DNA from: Vespula vulgaris
Lineage: Eukaryota > Arthropoda > Insecta > Hymenoptera > Vespidae
Assembly: GCF_905475345.1 (NCBI RefSeq)
Contig: NC_066595.1
Span: 5,518,501-5,582,500, forward strand
Length of the DNA: 64,000 nucleotides
Reading direction: 5' to 3'
Shown: positions 10,604 through 23,400 of the stretch, one piece after another
How positions within the stretch are numbered: the first letter of the stretch is position 1
How the letters are laid out: every line of letters begins with the position of its first letter
Notes under the pieces: generated by a model
Told to the model about the DNA's origin: nothing
Database searches by the model: none
What the model saw: the letters and a program-made list of their open reading frames with translations, nothing else
Program-made: the position numbers and the translations under genes

Positions 10604-13535
10604 GTTCATAAATTTTTGATTAATAAATATATATAATTCTGCTTGTAACGAGATTATTTGATTTATTTATGAAATTTATTAATTCAATAAGTAAATGTCC
10701 GAGATAAAGTTAAAATCGAATTATTTGATATTCCAATAGAGATGCTCGTGGCAGCAAACGTATAAAGGGTTAAGGGGGAGTTCGATGGACGAACCTGAGC
10801 CATTGCTGTACGTACTCGGCATCCCAGCCCTCTTCTTCGACGAGAAGAAGGGAGGAGGATCCCATGGGGCTCGGTAATTTGTACGGCGTGAAATTGCTCG
10901 TTGCTGTGAGTTTCAAGCAAAGATGACTGTCCGAGAAGCTGCGCATCACGTGCTGATAGGGTAGAAGGTCTTTGCTCGGTGGATAACTATGCCGTGGGTT
11001 AATTCCTAGCGTTAAATTGAGAGGTAGGAAGAGGACATCTGGATCACCAGCATCAAGTGCGATTAAACGTGCATCCGGAGAAACGTCGCCTTCAGTCTCA
11101 TCGGTTGCCTCTTTGAGGTCTTCTAATCCACGTGATGAAGGTTCTTGACGAGCACCTTCGCCTTGAACATCGCTCGACATCGTCGAATAACCTTCATCCC
11201 TGTTACCACTTTCAGGACTCTCGCTACCTTCCTCTTCCGTGGCACCTGCCGTACCATTTGACGCTGTTCCCGAACCTGTTGAAGGTTTCTGACCTGAAAT
11301 AACAAAGAACGATGATATCGTTGCGGGTTACAAGGACTAGACTTAACTCTACTAACTTTGTAAAATGAATAATATATCCTACATCGTTGTTTTTGTTTTC
11401 CTTTTTTATCGATAAGAAATTTATACAAAAGTGTTTTAAGGATTTTCTTCGTAATTCTACTTTTTAAAAAGTTAATCCATTCGATTGTGGTATTCAAATA
11501 TTTTTTAGTTTCGAAGTCATGTTAGAATCATTGAATTCGTTCTGACGTGATGAATTGATATTATTCTATTGAAAGGAAAAATCAAGATAATTATGAATGA
11601 AATATAATTTTCATTAATAATAATGGAAAATGTTGTAATATAAATACAAGTTTAAATATAATACCTAGAGTGGGTCTGTTTCGTCGACATTTTGTCGCAG
11701 CCGCCATTACGGGTATTTGTAGATTAAGGGAACGTGGTCTGGAAAGAGGAACCCAGGATGGATCCAGGCTAAGAGCAGCTACTAAAGCGGCCGGTCCAGC
11801 TTCGAGTATATTTTGAATCAGTTCAGTAGGACTTCCGGGACTCGCTGCTTGAGCCAGAAGACCCGAGAGAGCTCGATTTTGAGCTTCGAGTTCTCGTATG
11901 CGCCTTTGTAGCGCACCGATCTCTTCCCTGAAACCCTGAAAGAAATTGCACAGATATCAGTACATTGGACTCGGTAGAAGACATTACATTCGTCGTCTTT
12001 AAAACTTCAACGAGTTGTTTTTTTAAAGATAAAAAATATTTTCGAGACCAATCAAATTGCAGTAATTCTGTCAATCGCATTATTTGTAATTTTGGTATTT
12101 ACACTTAGTGCAATATTTATAAACAACTGTGTTGTAACAATTACGTAGCGTCTATCCTTACGATATTAAAATACATCGAATTTCTTTGGAATTGGCCGAG
12201 AAAGACTATACCCTTACGATGAGAAACATTTTTTTTCTTTTAAAGATCCTTCATACATATATTTATAAAAACAAATCTTCGATATTTACAATTAATACGT
12301 GGAGATTTGTCGTTATCAAAATTTTTATATCGAAAAATCAGGAAACATAAAGTACTCTAATCATGCTGAAGAAAGGCCTTTGATAAACAGAGGCGAGCAC
12401 AAAGGAAGAAGGGAAATGAAATAGGGGAGTAAGAATGAAAAAGTATGGCTTTCGATGAACCTTTTGAGATAGAAGGGCGCGGACCACCTGGTTGGCGACG
12501 TCGTCGAGACACCGCTCGTACTGGCGACGCTGAGCGTCGGCGTCACGTGCCAGGGCTGCGTGTTCACTTTCCAAGGTCGCCAAACGTGCTACCAATGCAG
12601 CATGCACCTCCCCAGCGCACGCAGCCTCCAAGCCACGCAATTGACCGCGCATCGACTCGTTCTCCAATTGTAACTTTGAGATCTGAACCTGGTACTGATG
12701 AACCCGTGCCTAAACAACAATGAAAGACAATGATCAAAAATTAAAAAATCGATTTTCTTTTTCTCGATCTTCTTCTTTATCCCTTTCTCAAGTACTGATA
12801 TTACGTTTATCGCAATTAGCTCGAAGAGTTAATAAAGCGTCAACGCGTTATTAGCAGAAAGGCGGTTAACGTTAAATTAGAGCTTAGGAGCTGCCAGGGA
12901 CAGGAACGCTAATAGAGGGTGCGTGTGTCTGATTTATAACGGTCGTACCAAGCGGTGGTTCTCTCGCCCCCACTGTTAATGTCTGCTCCCTCTATTCCCT
13001 CCCTCCCTCCAATTCCCCTCCTCGATCCCATCCCTCTAGCCCTTTTCTCGGTATTCTTTCGAGAGCGAAGGGTGGCAACGATTTTCTGTCATCTTCGACG
13101 AGAGAAAATAGAACGATTTTATTCACTTTTTTGGGACGTTAATGCTGATACCGTTGAATTTCATTGACTTTGCTGCGTTGACTATATACATTTGTTCTAC
13201 GTATATATATATATGTATATGTATATATGTAGATATATATAGGGTTAACAGATAAACGTTTTGGAATTTTGTGATCGAGCGTAGATCGATAATAAACGAT
13301 ATTCCGTAGGGCAGCGATGTGAACCCATTGGATCAAAGTACGACTCTTTTAGAGGGAAACCGTCCGTGAACGAGATAGCATACTACATCGTAAAGTATAA
13401 AGGGATGCTAGCAAACGTCGTATTTACTGTTCCCCTCTTTATCGAGCCGTAGCCGTAGCAACTTTTCTTTTTTGATGAGACTCTGACTTGATATCACCGA
13501 TTGATATAGTTTAAAGTTATACGAATATATTTTTA

Positions 13536-13570
<35 letters not shown>

Positions 13571-14700
13571 GCTTTGTTTTCATTGTCCATTCTTAGTTAA
13601 CGTGTCAGTAATTTTTTTTCCTTAGAATGAAGCTATCACGTGAATCGTAAAGTACAAAGCAATAATTTTTTTTGCTTGGAATATTTCAGTAGGAGTAAAG
13701 CAACGTTTCTTGATTTATAAAGGGTCCCAAGCTAATATCGAATCGCGTTAAATTTTTAATGGACCGTGAAATGATACCTGCTACATTAACTCAATACGAG
13801 GAATGTGATTAATATTGTAAGAGATTTTCACAAAGTTCTCGTAGTTATTGTGTGTTTCCGAGACGCATATTTTAAATGATATAGTCATAATCATATAGTT
13901 AATAATACAGTTACTCCAGTGTCTCTGTTGGATTTTTAACAAATTTTATCTCATAAAAAATTGGGTCGCGTTTTAATAATTACGAACGAATGCATTATGC
14001 CGCAGAATGGAAAGATTGAAAAACGCTGATCTAAAGGATTGCCTTGTACAAAGTATGCCAAACAAAAAATTAATTGCGTTATAAAATGAAAAATTAAAAA
14101 TAAGAAGCTTTTTACGAAGTGTTTTAATGAAAAAGGAACATATGCATTCTGCAGGTAGATTAAACCAATCAAATACTACTAAATCATATACTCTTATATA
14201 CATATATGTAACCTTCCATATAGAGTAGCCGAAAAAAAAGATTCAACACAAAATTGATTGTTATATTCATATTCAAAGGTTAATCTCTTTTTTTTTTAAA
14301 GATATAAATCATACTTAGTACGGTGTAGTTGTGTTAAAAAATTAGATCGTAAAGGGTTAACATTAACTCGGGAATAATGGTTGGCAGCTGTTAGCTGGTA
14401 TTCTTCTTACCTCGTAGGATAGTGTGAGCGCAGTCTTTTCTTGCTTCAACTGTTCGGCCCTTTGCTTGTGTTGCAACAATCCACGGGATGATTCTTCCAT
14501 CCTACGACATACAAGAAATCAGGTAGGCGTGAAGTGGCTCTGTTGGATTTTAATCCTCACTGAAATGATCCTAATTGAATGCTCCCTAACGATTCTCGCT
14601 GCTTCTTTCACCATTTCTTTGAAAGATGGGATAGGAAGAGAGAGAAACAGAGACAGAGAGAGACAGAGAGAGAGGGGTGGCAAGAGGAAGGGTGGTGGAA

Positions 14701-14731
<31 letters not shown>

Positions 14732-15756
14732 AAGAAAGAATTGCCTCGAAACGTATTTTTCTTGTCGTTGAAGCTTGAAAAGCGCCATGGATTCATCATA
14801 ATAAACGAACGAAAGGTACAACGCAAAATTGGAAGTTTATATTTGAGGATCGTTAAAAGAGGGTTCTCTCGCGAGTAAGCCGATTTTACTTTCGTTTAGT
14901 TTCGTAAGTAAGCACACACACTTGGAAATATCGAAAGGCTAATCGGCTTTAAAGCTCCTCTTGTTAAACTTTCGTATTTGTCTTAGCTCTTAACGCTCCG
15001 CTAAAACGATTATGACATTGATTTTCTCGAAGTTGAAGAGAAATCGATTTGAAATATTTTAATGCATCTTGCATATTCGATTCATCGATAATAATTAATG
15101 CCGATATTTTCAGAATTTTACATCTAAATATAACTTAAATATTATATCTAACGTGTATAATAGAGTAGTATATTTTGTAGTAAAAATATTGAAATTACGA
15201 ATTCAATACTATACTTTATTATTCAGTACACCACTGTCGTGATTCTTATTCTTGTTTTATTTATTTAGATATGAAATATTACAATTTTTAATATTACTTG
15301 TTAGGCAATTATCATATGTGATCTGAACTAAGAGTTATAAAAAAAGTTACGTTTTATTTTACCAATGTAAGATTTCTTATTCGTTTTTCATTCGTTCATA
15401 ATGATTACTTACATTTTTTTATTTTTATTTATTAATTATATATATATATATATTCCATTATATATATCTCGTTTTTCTGTCCTATCGTTTTTCGAATCAG
15501 GATTATAATAAACTTATGTATCTATTATCTTCTTTTTCTTTTGTTACATCATCCTATCGGCAAACTAAATTATCTATCGATCTTTTCTCCACGCAATTCT
15601 TTCGATATTCGCTACGCCGCGGCAGGGTCAAAAGGAAGGACGAACGATACGTACTATATATCATTGGACGAAAGCCAATATCGATGATTTACCATCGAAT
15701 TCTCTGGTTATCGGTGCGTGAAACACTTCCCTTTCTCCTCCTACTACCCTCCCTCC

Positions 15757-15789
<33 letters not shown>

Positions 15790-17421
15790 ATTATTTATAC
15801 GTTATAACCTTCCTTGGGGCACTTTTATACCGCGTGGTCTGGTCCACCGAATATAAAATACCTAGCAGCTTTGCGGCTCGATGAAATAAGCGTGGAAATA
15901 AGCGACGTTCGTAACGCGTTATTGAGGGAAACGAGGGAAAAAAGTGGCAAAGACCAATGGGTAAAAGAAAATGGAAAAAGAGAAAAAAAATGAGAACGGC
16001 CGCCGTTAACTATACATCTATCTGCAGCAGGTGTTATTAAAAAATTCCCATATCGGTGTAAAAATTAGGAGATTTAAGATTTCTTTCAATTTATCGATCA
16101 ATTAATCGTATTCGTGGTTACAAATTTGTACTATTCGGATTAAAATATTTACGTGAATTTTTTTCTTGCCTACTAAATTTATACTTTGCTTTGAAAAATT
16201 GTTCTACAATTCTCTAACAAGTGTTTTCGACGATATATCTTACATCTTTGCAAAGTTAAGTTGAATATTGAAAACAAATAAAAAAAAAAAAAAAAATGTA
16301 AGAAAAGAGATTACAGATGATGACACAGAACAGTAGTTTCACGTTAAATTGAAACATACACAGAACACTTTGAAAGAGTAAAAAATTTCAAACTATTTAA
16401 AAAAAAAAAAATAGTAATCGAAAAAATTGTTGATAATATCTCGTTTATAAATTCTGCATATAAATATTTCGAAATGGCTAAAGAATTATCAAATGGTTCT
16501 TTTTTCTCACCTGGCCAATTCCCTTTGAAGATGATGTACCCTTGATCGTGCTCGTTCTGCTTCAGCCGTAGCTTCGCGTAGCCGAGCTTCAGCCTCCAAT
16601 CGTTGTCGTCGTTCTCGTTCCACATCTCGTTGTGTAGCCTCCCTCTGTGACAGAAAAACATCCCCATTGAAGCTTATCAATGGACGAGAAAGTGACTCGA
16701 ATATTTCATTCATTCGCGCAGCATGTCGGATTTCAATTTCTAGGGAGCAAGTAAAGTAATTTCTTTTGGATAAGAGTTTCTATGGGTTCTTATCTCCAAG
16801 TTTCCAGATAATTAGATCTTTTCTTGATTAAACTTCGATAAAAGTTTCGTCGATCGATACTCCTGAAGCGGAGCGAAGCAGAAAGAAAAAAGATGAGAAG
16901 CAGAAGCAGGAGGAGAAAAAGGAGGAAAAGGAGAAAGAGGAGAAGAAAGATGGAGAAGAAGAAGGAGATGGAAGAGAAAGGAAGAAAAGCTCGTCGATCT
17001 CGGAGGCCCCTGAAGTCAGGAGGAGGAGGAATTATTCATGAATTTAAATCGAAGCGTTGCACGCTACATTGATTGCACCCTTTCGAATCGAAACGAACGA
17101 CCGAATGAAACAAGAAAGGAAAGAAGATAGGAGGGAAGGAAGGCTGCCGAGTGGACAATATTTTTTCTTCCCTTCTTTTCTCTTTTTCTCTCTCAACGTT
17201 CGATAATTGCGATGACCCGGTCTGCCGAAATTGGTGTCTCACGCGATTTAACCCTATAGAAATCGTACCTATCGATATTATCACGAATCAATTCTGTGTA
17301 ACTTTATTCATTGTACGCATGCTTGCCGATGTTAATTATAAATACGTTTGTAAATATACTCGGACTATTTGATAGAGAGAAATTTTGAGCTGACACATAT
17401 ATGGAATAACTAGTCGTAGAA

Positions 17422-17499
<78 letters not shown>

Positions 17500-20400
17500 G
17501 CAACAGAAATTCAATATCGATTTAGAAAAGATAAAGGTATAATATCAGTAATGGAACAAATAATAATAATGTAATAATGGAATCTAATTACACAGATGAA
17601 ATAAGTAGATAAGGTAAATAGAATCGTGTTAATCCAATATTATAAGATTTACGTATCATTGAAGTTCGGTAAGTGAAATTTATTTTCATAGGGAAAAAGG
17701 GATTAAAGAGAGAAATCAAATAATATATAGTGATATAGAACAATCGAATAATAATAAAAAAATGAACAAAATAAGAAAAACAAAGAAACCAATTAATTTG
17801 TAGTGATATCATAAATAAAAAGAAAAAGATATAAAAACGAAATCAAACATTCGATGTACTCAAGAACCATTAAAGATCGCTTTAAATGTTCCACGTATAT
17901 AAATATTAATAATATATAATAAAATTGAAAATCTCTTTGAGGAACACGATTTTCCGCTACAATTACAATTCAGCTTCGTTATTATCCGTGACGTCGTCAC
18001 GTTCGATGGGGACAAAAATCTATTGATACGATGATATAATAAAATAAATGTCAAAGTGTCAATTTAAAAAAAAAAGAAGAAGAAAAAAGGAAGTAGACGG
18101 AGAAGTTCCCATTTAATATTCAAAAACCAATAAAACATTTTCCCTTTGGAGGTATTAGATAAAAGGGCTGTCTTTTGCACTCAACTGCTTTACACCTAAA
18201 AGGAGATAAAGAAAGATGGAAGGGAATGAGAGAAGGAGATATTCGGCAGTGGAAAGAGTCAAGTGAAAGGGCCGTCTTTTCCGGAGAATTTCGAAAGCTA
18301 AAGTAAAAGCGTCGGCGAAGGAGCTATCGAGGAATACAATCTGGTAAAAGCCGACTGACCGCGCTACGTCGAGAGGATTCGAGGGATGTTTCGAACGGAT
18401 TTATGGGAGTCTTAAATCCCAAAGAACGCCATCTACCACCACTCTTTTCTCTTTTATTCTTTCTTTCTTTCTTTCTGTCTTTCTTTCTTTCTTTCTTTCT
18501 TTTGTTTCTTTAGAAAAAATCTTAGCTACTTTACACTGTCCACTACACGTTACATTTATGTTATATTTTTTTGATGTATAATATTTTTATCGAGCAATCT
18601 GAATTTTTTCGATGTATCTAAAACATAATGCATCCTATAACATAATGCAATTTTATAATTATCAGAAAAATTTCTAAATAATTTCTTTAGTTATTTTATG
18701 TTTTTAGTAATTTTATGATAAGTTGATGTTTCGATGATTGTAATATAGGTGAAACGTTTAAAGAGATTAAAATATTTGGTAATCATTATTAATAATAAAT
18801 ATGAAGTTAACAAAGTATGTAACAAAGTGACTTCTTTTTTCTTTTTATAGCAGTGCATTTCTTTTTTTATGGATTTCTTTGATGAATCATAATGTATGGT
18901 AAATAACAACCACGTGGTTAGTTTGTAGATTGGAATTTCAACAGTGCAGTCATGTGTTAACAGTATAGTTTGTTTTTAACTCTTCTTCGGTGATTAATGA
19001 GCTTTCATAGTGTTATTGAATTAATTTTCAAAACGTTGCACGTATGTTTAATAGGCAAATGAATAATATATTAAACTGCCAAGATAACGTACAAGTAAAT
19101 TTATGAAAGTATTATTGGGTTCAATATTTTCAAAACGTATACGTGTGTGTACCACAGTTATGATGTAAATCGATGTGTTATTTTGAAGTTATTTTTGGGA
19201 AACAGAGAACATTAGTTGCAGCATCGTATATGTATACATATATCTTTAAAAGATAGCACGAGAGAACGTATGAATGCTTCGTTCATCGCCGTCTCATGAA
19301 TGGGTTTCTCTCGTGAGTACGAACAACTATCAACAAACAAACTCTTACTCGAGAGTGTAAATGACTCGTGAATTTCCTCAATGATTCCTTCCGTGCATCG
19401 GTTTGTTTCAAGAGACGTAATAGATGCATCAACACAGACCTTTCAAGATATTTTAATAAGATGGTACAAAAACTAGTACCATGAAAAATTATATCTTAAT
19501 AATATCTTCGAATGAAAAACATGAGATCGAACATCAGTGTTTTAAAAGAACGTGGAATCCTCACGTTTTTTCCCATGTAGTTTATAACTCCAAATAACAA
19601 TTAATCAGTAAAATCTTTAATTTCTTTATAGAGTTAATCATTGCTTTGATTCATGAGTAAGAAAATTTATTACGATAAAACGATCCTTATTTATAAAAGA
19701 GCATTATTTTTATATATAATACTCTTTTATAAATAACATTATAAATAACATTATATATAACAAATTCGATGTTTCGCTGTTGCAATATCATATAAACTGA
19801 AGCATTCTAAGTATCACGATCTTTAATTATCTTTACCTACAAGATTCTATTGATTGACATTATTTTCATTACGTCGCTGAAGGAATCTTTGTCAGAGGAT
19901 TATACGATAGCAAAAAAAAAGAAAAAAATTGGAGGAAGAAAAAAGAAAGAAAAAATAGAAACGTATAAAAATTATCGATTGCTTTGTCGAGTCGAAATAA
20001 GTAAAGTGACGACCAACGAAGAAGAAGAAGAGGAAGAACAAGGACAAGAAGAAGAAGAAGAAGAAGAAGAAGAAGAAGAAGAAGAAGAAGAAGAAGAAGA
20101 AGAAGAAGAAGAAGAAGAAGAAGAATAAGAAGAAGACGATGAAAACGACGACGACAACGACGACGACGACGATGATAACAACGACGGCACTCACCCTACT
20201 TTGTTTGGTGAGACTAGTGCCCATCAAGGAGCGACGATTTCTCGGCGTCACATCGGCGAGAAGATTTCGCCGAGAGTTTTTGTTCGTCGTCGTTTCGATC
20301 GTCGTTTCGGTCGACGTTTCGGTCGTCGTTGGTTCGTCGTTGGGCGGACATTCCCGGGCGGAGGGTGCGCCGAGCCCTCCGGCCGTTGGGCAGCGTCGTA

Positions 20401-23400
20401 TTAGCGAGGCCACCCTGCCGAACAAGGGATGATTCTCCGCGAGTCCTCTCGCGAGTCCTCTGGCGAGTCCTCTCGCGAGAGTTCGCAAAAATCCGAACGC
20501 ACTATGTGTTCTCCCACTATCACTTCGACTAGAAAACTTCTCACTACATTCACTAACACTATCCTCCCTTGTTCTCTCCACGATGAAATCACTGTTTTTC
20601 TTAATTTTTCTTTTTTATTATTTTTCTTCGAAATCGACGATCAGTTTAATCGGTTTTTGCATTATTGCTTGGCACGTGACAAATGCATATCTCTGATTCA
20701 ACAGGGTAATTATCGCACTCCTCCAAGCTAACGAATTATTATCCTTCGAGCGAGTAGAAAATACGATAGAAAAAATATACATATGTGTATGCGCTCTCTC
20801 GAGAGGTAGATACGATTACGAGCGGCCAAATCTGAAGAGGCCGCTACTTAAGGCAACGTTCTTTTCTTTTTAATAAAAAACGTTCGTCAAAGAGAAAAAA
20901 AGAAACATCCGAGAAAATAATGTTTTGGTAAGAAGGAAGAGCAACTGTGTTTTCTTTCTTTTTCCTTTTTCTCTCTATCTTTCTTTCTTCTTTCTTCTTC
21001 TTCTTCTTCTTCTTTTTTCCCCCTTTTTTTTTCTTTCAATTTTATTTCTTATAAGGCCGGTCTCTTCTTCGACATCGTCATCGTCATCGTCATCATCGTT
21101 ATCGTCATTCTCCTCCCCACCTCCTCCTTCCTCCTCCTTCTCTTCTTCCTTCTCCTACTTCTATTTTTTTTGATTTCTCCTCTTTCTTTTCTTCTCTTCT
21201 GTCAACTCGCGAGACGACGTTCGTTCTCCTCGGCCGACATGCCGCACGCGACGACGACCCTTGTCATTCGACTCGATCCTCGCCTCGCTTTCGAAAGAAA
21301 GTGAGTAAGAGAGAGATAGATAGAGAGACAGACAGACAGACAGAGAAAGAAAAAGAACGAGAACGAGAAAGAGAACGAGAAAGAGAAAGAGTGAGTGTGA
21401 GAGAGAAAGAGAAAGAGACAGAAAGATAGCTACGCGTCCGTCACGCGCGATCTTTGCCGACCGACTGAATTTCAGGGCAACCCTCGACACTCTAGTCTGA
21501 CTCACACTGCGACCCTTCTAAACCGAGCCTGTCGCCGCTCTTCTCTTCGGCCACTCGACTGCGTCTGCGTTTGCGTCTGCGTCGACCACCCCTCTTTCTA
21601 TCTATCTCATTTTTCTCTTTCTTTCTTTTTCTTTCTTTCTCTGTCTCTCTCTCTCTCTCTCCCCCTCTTTCTCTCCATCTTTCTCTCTCTTTTCTCTTTC
21701 ACGTGCTTCTTCGTTCAAACCCCTCTCATCCCTTTGTCACCCCTCCGCAACCACTCTGCCAGCCTGCGTCAGCCGTTACACATTTTTTTCGAACAAAGCG
21801 GGGACCCTTTTTCGATTTCTCTCGCATTCTCTTTACTATGACTGAATACTACCTATCTACCTATCTAGAAACTTTCAAATTCGTCGACCGATCAAGAAAT
21901 TGTTAGGAATTATGTTATTTGACATATTCGCGAGCGACGTTTGTACGGGAAGAAACGATTATCTAGATATATCGTGTTTAATTTTTGGAAGTTTATAGCT
22001 TTCACTACGTCCAGATTTTTTGCTGTTTGTATCTGGGTAAATATAATAAATATTGCATCTCGTTTATATATATATGGTTTGTAGATGTTATGCTTTGTAT
22101 TTAGAACATTTATATCATGGTTGTAACGAGTATTTCTTTTTGTAAAATAGGTTTATTAATGTTAAAATGCGAAAATAAATTTTTATATTTGTCAGATCGT
22201 TTATCAGATTGATTTTTTTGATTAATACTTATCGTTCGATCGAATTGATAGTATTATCACGGTACATTGAATTTTTTGTTATACCATATTAAATGTTTTA
22301 AAGTATTATTATCTCGTACGGATATATTGGAGACATTACAAAGAAAATTAAAAAAAATACTATTAATCTGCAGACGCGCTCGTCGAAATTATTGTTATTC
22401 CGTTTGGTTCAGTGATACGATCGTTAAGACGGTAACGTTACCAACGATCACAACCCAGCACGCTACTCTCTGCAAAGTGTGATTCACTGTATCGTTTTTT
22501 AATGGGGTGGAAACACTCGTTTGTGACGTCATACGTCGCATTCTATTTATTTCTATGGGCATTGCAAATTCGGGGTCGCATGTTTTAACTCTTTGACTAC
22601 CATTGACTACTGATCCCATAAACATTTCTTCGGACGTAACTTGAAATTATTTTGTTTTCACAAAAAACGAGATAGTATATTATATCAAAAATTTTATTTA
22701 TTTCATTGTAAATATCTGTCCTCGTGCACATTTTAATGGCATATTTAATGAGATCTACGTAAGAAATCTAACAGTATTATTTATATACGTAATACAATTT
22801 TTAAACGTTGACATAATATATATATACACACACATATATGTACACATATACAAATACACATATATGTATTATGTATAAAAGATTCTACTATCGTTGAAAG
22901 CTCAAAGGAATAGCCAGTATTCGCGGTTGACCCTATCTCTCGGTAAATCCGACCGAGGACAACGAGAATGCGAGCGTCTCGCGTAAAATCGGCTTAACAG
23001 TAGCGGCATTTTCGAGAAGAGAATTTCGTTCGAGAGCGTGGAAGAATTTTCAAGGGCTGCTTCTCCCTGTCCGTTCGTGCTTCCGCGTTAACCCGAGCCC
23101 TAATCGGTTTTAAAAAGCCATAAAGCGGATTATCCACAAAGGATATTACGGCTAGATCGAAGTTATGAATTTATTAGACGATCACAATGTTCACTAGGGG
23201 AGGAAAGGAGGAAAAGTAGAGATTATGGAAGTGTGATCGTTTCACCGTCGTTATTGACGAAAAATAGAGAGAGAGAGAGAGAGAAAGAGTGGGGGAGAGA
23301 GCAATCGAGATCCACACGATTTTTGGATAATCCTTCTTTTATTTGAATCTATTCGAATGGAAAATCGTTTCGTTCTTTAGAACGATAATCGCCTAAACCT

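Larger units (their letters stand above)
12710..14410 (-). other. Intron between exons 3 and 4
   Basis: Contains a GC-elevated stretch at 12880-13080, two TA tracts and the possible hAT fragment at 13950-14028. No exon was seen. Confidence 0.7.
16645..20194 (-). other. Intron upstream of exon 2 (short-isoform first intron)
   Basis: Purine-rich stretch at 16860-17030 (AGAAG/GGAGGA), TA/GA compound repeat, CTTT repeat, and the GAA repeat next to the alternative exon. A GC-elevated, non-repetitive stretch lies at 18130-18440. No coding exon was seen. Confidence 0.65.
20195..20600 (-). promoter_or_regulatory. GC-rich island: candidate internal promoter and leader of the short isoform
   Basis: This stretch is clearly GC-richer than the surrounding intron, rich in CpG, and free of A/T runs until about 20580. 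It contains the exact palindrome TCTCGCGAGA at 20471-20480, a core-promoter element known from mammalian TATA-less promoters, plus three copies of a 12-bp unit GCGAGTCCTCT(C/G) at about 20439-20475. On the minus strand it leads into the alternative ATG at 20224. No TATA box was seen. Promoter activity is inference from composition, motif and exon position. Confidence 0.45.

Noticed and set aside
12445..12723. Plus-strand ORF of 92 codons
   Set aside because: Antisense shadow of exon 4.
19892..20581. 229-codon minus-strand ORF ending in poly-Phe
   Set aside because: It begins at a non-ATG codon and runs through a donor into (TTC)n. Only the ten codons before the donor at 20195 are kept as possible coding.
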